A stretch of 34,497 nt of DNA from Hyphomonadaceae bacterium UBA5336 (GTDB lineage Bacteria > Pseudomonadota > Alphaproteobacteria > Caulobacterales > Hyphomonadaceae), in contig DHQO01000002.1 in NCBI GenBank assembly GCA_002408125.1, forward strand, positions 80,574 to 115,070. Reading direction: 5' to 3'. Below, piece by piece: positions 32,778 to 34,497 of the stretch. A model generated the notes under the pieces. It ran no database searches, was not told the origin of the DNA, and saw only the letters and a program-made list of their open reading frames with translations. Every line of letters begins with the position of its first letter. The first letter of the stretch is position 1. Both the position numbers and the translations under genes were made by a program.

Positions 32778-33040
32778 TTCCGCTCCCTCCGCCGGTTCCG
32801 CCAATAGGCGAAGAGGCCGAGGATGATCAGCGGAACGAGCACGGCGACGAGGGTGATCTCCGCCGGACCGCCATAGCGCCCGGTCGGAGTGTGGCCGGTC
32901 AGCCGGGACCAGAGGGCATAGGCGGCGAAGAAGGGCGCATAGATCAGCCAGAGGCGCACCGTCCAGCGGCTGAAATCGTCGGTCGGGTCGAACCCGATCC
33001 ATCGCATCGCCCAGTCCTCGATCTGTCTCAGCGTGTTCAT
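32774..33040 (-). CDS. Small two-helix membrane protein, paralogue A (unknown)
   Basis: An 88-residue protein with an amphipathic N-terminal stretch ending in WIGFD, helix 1 at about 29-46, a hydrophilic loop with TGRYGG, helix 2 at about 62-80, and a very basic C-terminus (RNRRRERK), so both ends are probably cytoplasmic. It is the tandem duplicate of the next gene (paralogue B). The ATG at 33040 overlaps the stop of the 62-residue gene upstream (ATGA at 33037-33040), and its stop overlaps the start of paralogue B (ATGA at 32774-32777). No enzymatic motif, cysteine or haem-binding pattern is visible. The function is unknown. Confidence 0.85.
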   Translation of the reverse strand: MNTLRQIEDWAMRWIGFDPTDDFSRWTVRLWLIYAPFFAAYALWSRLTGHTPTGRYGGPAEITLVAVLVPLIILGLFAYWRNRRRERK

Positions 33041-33225
33041 GCTGCCCGCCTGCGCCAGAGCCAGACTGCGAGGACAATCCCGGACAGAAGAATGCCGAGC
33101 CCGAGCCAGAGCGCCACATCGCCCAGCTCATCTTGCAGCCTGTGTGCGATGCGTCCCCCGACGATCCCGGTGATCAGCAGGACACCAATCGGCGTGGCAT
33201 AGTTGCGGAAACGGGGCGCGCTCAC
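33037..33225 (-). CDS. Small two-helix membrane protein coupled to ccmA (unknown)
   Basis: A 62-residue protein starting at a GTG (MSAPRFRNYATPIG...) whose start codon overlaps the ccmA stop as GTGA at 33222-33225. Two hydrophobic helices (about residues 12-28 and 37-56) flank a polar loop (RIAHRLQDELGD), and it ends in WLWRRRAA, giving a positive-inside hairpin topology. It is not recognisably related to the two paralogues that follow. The tight coupling to ccmA on one side and to paralogue A on the other argues that it is a real gene. The function is unknown. Confidence 0.78.
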   Translation of the reverse strand: MSAPRFRNYATPIGVLLITGIVGGRIAHRLQDELGDVALWLGLGILLSGIVLAVWLWRRRAA

Positions 33226-33797
33226 AGCGTGATCTCCCTGCTAGTCAAAAAGCCCGGCGCGCCGTGGACCGCCGCGATCACCGCGCCGCCGCCCGCGCAA
33301 TGCACCTCAATCTCGTTTTCCAGCCGGGCGCGGGCATCCACGTCCAGCGCGCTGAACGGCTCGTCCATCAGCCAGACCGGGCGGTGCTGCAGCTTCAGGC
33401 GGGCGAGCGCGGTGCGCTGGCGCTGGCCGGCTGAGAGAAGACGCGCAGGTACATCGGCCGGACGGGCCAGCCCCATGGCGGCAAGCACTTCGTCAATCTC
33501 GGCCTCATCAGATCCCCAGGCGCGCGCCCAGAGCTGAAGATGCTGTCGCGGGGTCTCATGCGGCTTCAGGCCGGTGCGGTGGGCGATCCAGTGCAGCGGC
33601 CCTGCGCGGGTCACCTCGCCGGCCTCAGGGCGCGTGAGCCCGGCCAGGATGCGCAGCAGCGTCGTCTTGCCGGCCCCATTCGCTCCGCGCAGCACCAGTG
33701 CCTCGCCCGGCGCGAGCGAAAGCGAGACCTCCCGGAAGAGAAGTCGCTCCCCGCGCGCGGCGGCAAGGTGGGTGGCAGAAAGCAGCGCCGAGGTCAT
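33222..33797 (-). CDS. ccmA: Haem ABC exporter ATP-binding protein CcmA
   Basis: A 191-residue ABC ATPase that powers release of haem-loaded CcmE. Walker A is GANGAGKTT (residues 38-46), the signature is LLSAGQRQR, Walker B is VWLMDEP with the following FSALD D-loop, and the switch histidine lies in AVHGA. The length is slightly short for the family (~200) but complete. The ATG at 33797 is the first start of the ccm operon and faces away from acnA across 159 bases, which must hold both promoters. Confidence 0.95.
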   Translation of the reverse strand: MTSALLSATHLAAARGERLLFREVSLSLAPGEALVLRGANGAGKTTLLRILAGLTRPEAGEVTRAGPLHWIAHRTGLKPHETPRQHLQLWARAWGSDEAEIDEVLAAMGLARPADVPARLLSAGQRQRTALARLKLQHRPVWLMDEPFSALDVDARARLENEIEVHCAGGGAVIAAVHGAPGFLTSREITL

Positions 33798-33956
33798 GTC
33801 TGACTGCTATGCGCGTTCCGCCGCAATGTCATCCTTTGCGCGCGTCGCATGCGCCTGCTTCGCGAAGCCGCGCCCATGGTATGATTGCAGCTTGCCGCCG
33901 GCAGGTCTAAAGAGGCGGCAACAGAACAGCAATTCCAGAACGCGAGGTCTCCCGCC

Positions 33957-34497
33957 ATGCCGTCACTCGACAGTTTCAAAGCCAAAACCACTCTTACCGT
34001 CGGCGACAAGACCTATACATACTACTCCCTCGCCAAGGCCGCCGAAAACGGCCTCGGCGATGTGTCGAAACTGCCGGCCTCGCTGAAGGTGCTCCTTGAG
34101 AACCTCCTGCGCTTTGAAGACGGCAATACGGTGAAGAAGGAAGACATCCAGGCCATGGCCGCCTGGCTGAATGACAAGGGCTCGGCCCAGCACGAGATCG
34201 CCTACCGCCCTGCCCGTGTGCTGATGCAGGACTTCACCGGTGTGCCCGCCGTGGTGGACCTCGCCGCCATGCGCGATGCGGCCACCAAGCTCGGTGCCTC
34301 GGCCGAAGCCATCAACCCGCAGGTGCCGGTGGACCTCGTCATCGACCACTCGGTGATGGTCGACCATTTCGGCACGCCGCAAAGCTTCGTGCAGAATGTC
34401 GAGCGCGAATATGAGCGCAATGGCGAGCGTTACGAGTTCCTGCGCTGGGGCAGCTCGGCCTTCAAGAATTTCCGCGTCGTGCCGCCGGGCACCGGCA
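33957..34497 (+). CDS. acnA: Aconitate hydratase A (partial, N-terminal part)
   Basis: Aconitase interconverts citrate and isocitrate in the TCA cycle using a 4Fe-4S cluster. Only the first ~180 of roughly 890-900 residues are in the window. The opening (SLDSFKAKTTLTVGDKTYTY), SLKVLLENLLRFEDG, the ARVLMQDFTGVPAVVDLAAM stretch and VDLVIDHSVMVD are classic AcnA/IRP-type sequence. The ATG at 33957 follows GAGG at about 9 bases. The cluster cysteines lie beyond the window edge. It is divergent from ccmA; the 159-base upstream gap has no promoter I can call with confidence. Confidence 0.97.
   Translation, partial: MPSLDSFKAKTTLTVGDKTYTYYSLAKAAENGLGDVSKLPASLKVLLENLLRFEDGNTVKKEDIQAMAAWLNDKGSAQHEIAYRPARVLMQDFTGVPAVVDLAAMRDAATKLGASAEAINPQVPVDLVIDHSVMVDHFGTPQSFVQNVEREYERNGERYEFLRWGSSAFKNFRVVPPGTG

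Noticed and set aside
33880..33885. TATGAT as a -10 element for acnA
   Set aside because: No acceptable -35 hexamer at 16-18 bases upstream; a single hexamer is not enough.
1..34497. Search by eye for mobile elements, CRISPR repeats, tRNA/rRNA genes, defence or toxin-antitoxin pairs
   Set aside because: None found; gaps are short and base composition looks uniform, consistent with core chromosome.

Overview
The window is GC-rich chromosomal housekeeping DNA from an alphaproteobacterium. A marine, Caulobacter-like lineage (Caulobacterales, Hyphomonadaceae or Maricaulales) fits best. The basis is high GC, the priA-atpH-atpA order, the ccmABCD-ccmG cluster of alphaproteobacteria, an ATP-dependent pckA, and protein styles such as HisKA_2 kinases; the family-level placement is inference. 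I see no tRNA, rRNA, insertion sequence, CRISPR array or prophage. No gene-free stretch exceeds 300 bases; the longest gap is 214 bases (15760-15973).

Layout. 1-3905 (minus): priA, then the start of an F1 ATP synthase operon (atpH, partial atpA). 3991-7092 (plus): a drug/metabolite-type exporter, a polysaccharide flippase and a YciB/IspZ septation protein. 7058-10845: a NUDIX hydrolase facing away from a MarR regulator with an unusual lysine-rich tail, then hrpB. 10842-15759 (minus): a response regulator, its HisKA_2 kinase, threonine ammonia-lyase and PEP carboxykinase, followed upstream by mutS (to 18661). 18837-21125 (plus): NADP-type malic enzyme with a phosphotransacetylase-like tail, ended by a strong bidirectional terminator. 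21189-29140 (minus): rsmI, yraN, a DolP-like dual-BON lipoprotein, gshB, comM, a hybrid histidine kinase and ampG, read from right to left. 29143-30429 (plus): an LpoA-like lipoprotein. 30426-33797 (minus): a tightly chained cytochrome c maturation operon (ccmA, three small membrane proteins, ccmB, ccmC, ccmD, ccmG). 33957-end (plus): the start of acnA.

How the genes fit together. pckA, maeB and acnA sit at the PEP-pyruvate-oxaloacetate/TCA node. rsmI, yraN, dolP and the LpoA-like gene reproduce the gene neighbourhood of the E. coli rsmI-lpoA-yraN-diaA-dolP locus (diaA absent here) and point to envelope maintenance; ampG with its coupled kinase adds a cell wall recycling theme. The ccm genes export haem and deliver reductant for c-type cytochromes.

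The most interesting unexplained content is a run of three small membrane proteins inserted between ccmA and ccmB. Two of them are tandem paralogues that align without gaps, and all are linked by ATGA/GTGA stop-start overlaps. Other points worth attention are a PriA that has lost three of four ligands of its second zinc site, a MarR protein with a histone-like tail, a LacI-type operator candidate upstream of pckA, a soluble hybrid kinase translationally coupled to ampG, and two convergent gene pairs whose stop codons share a single CTAG.
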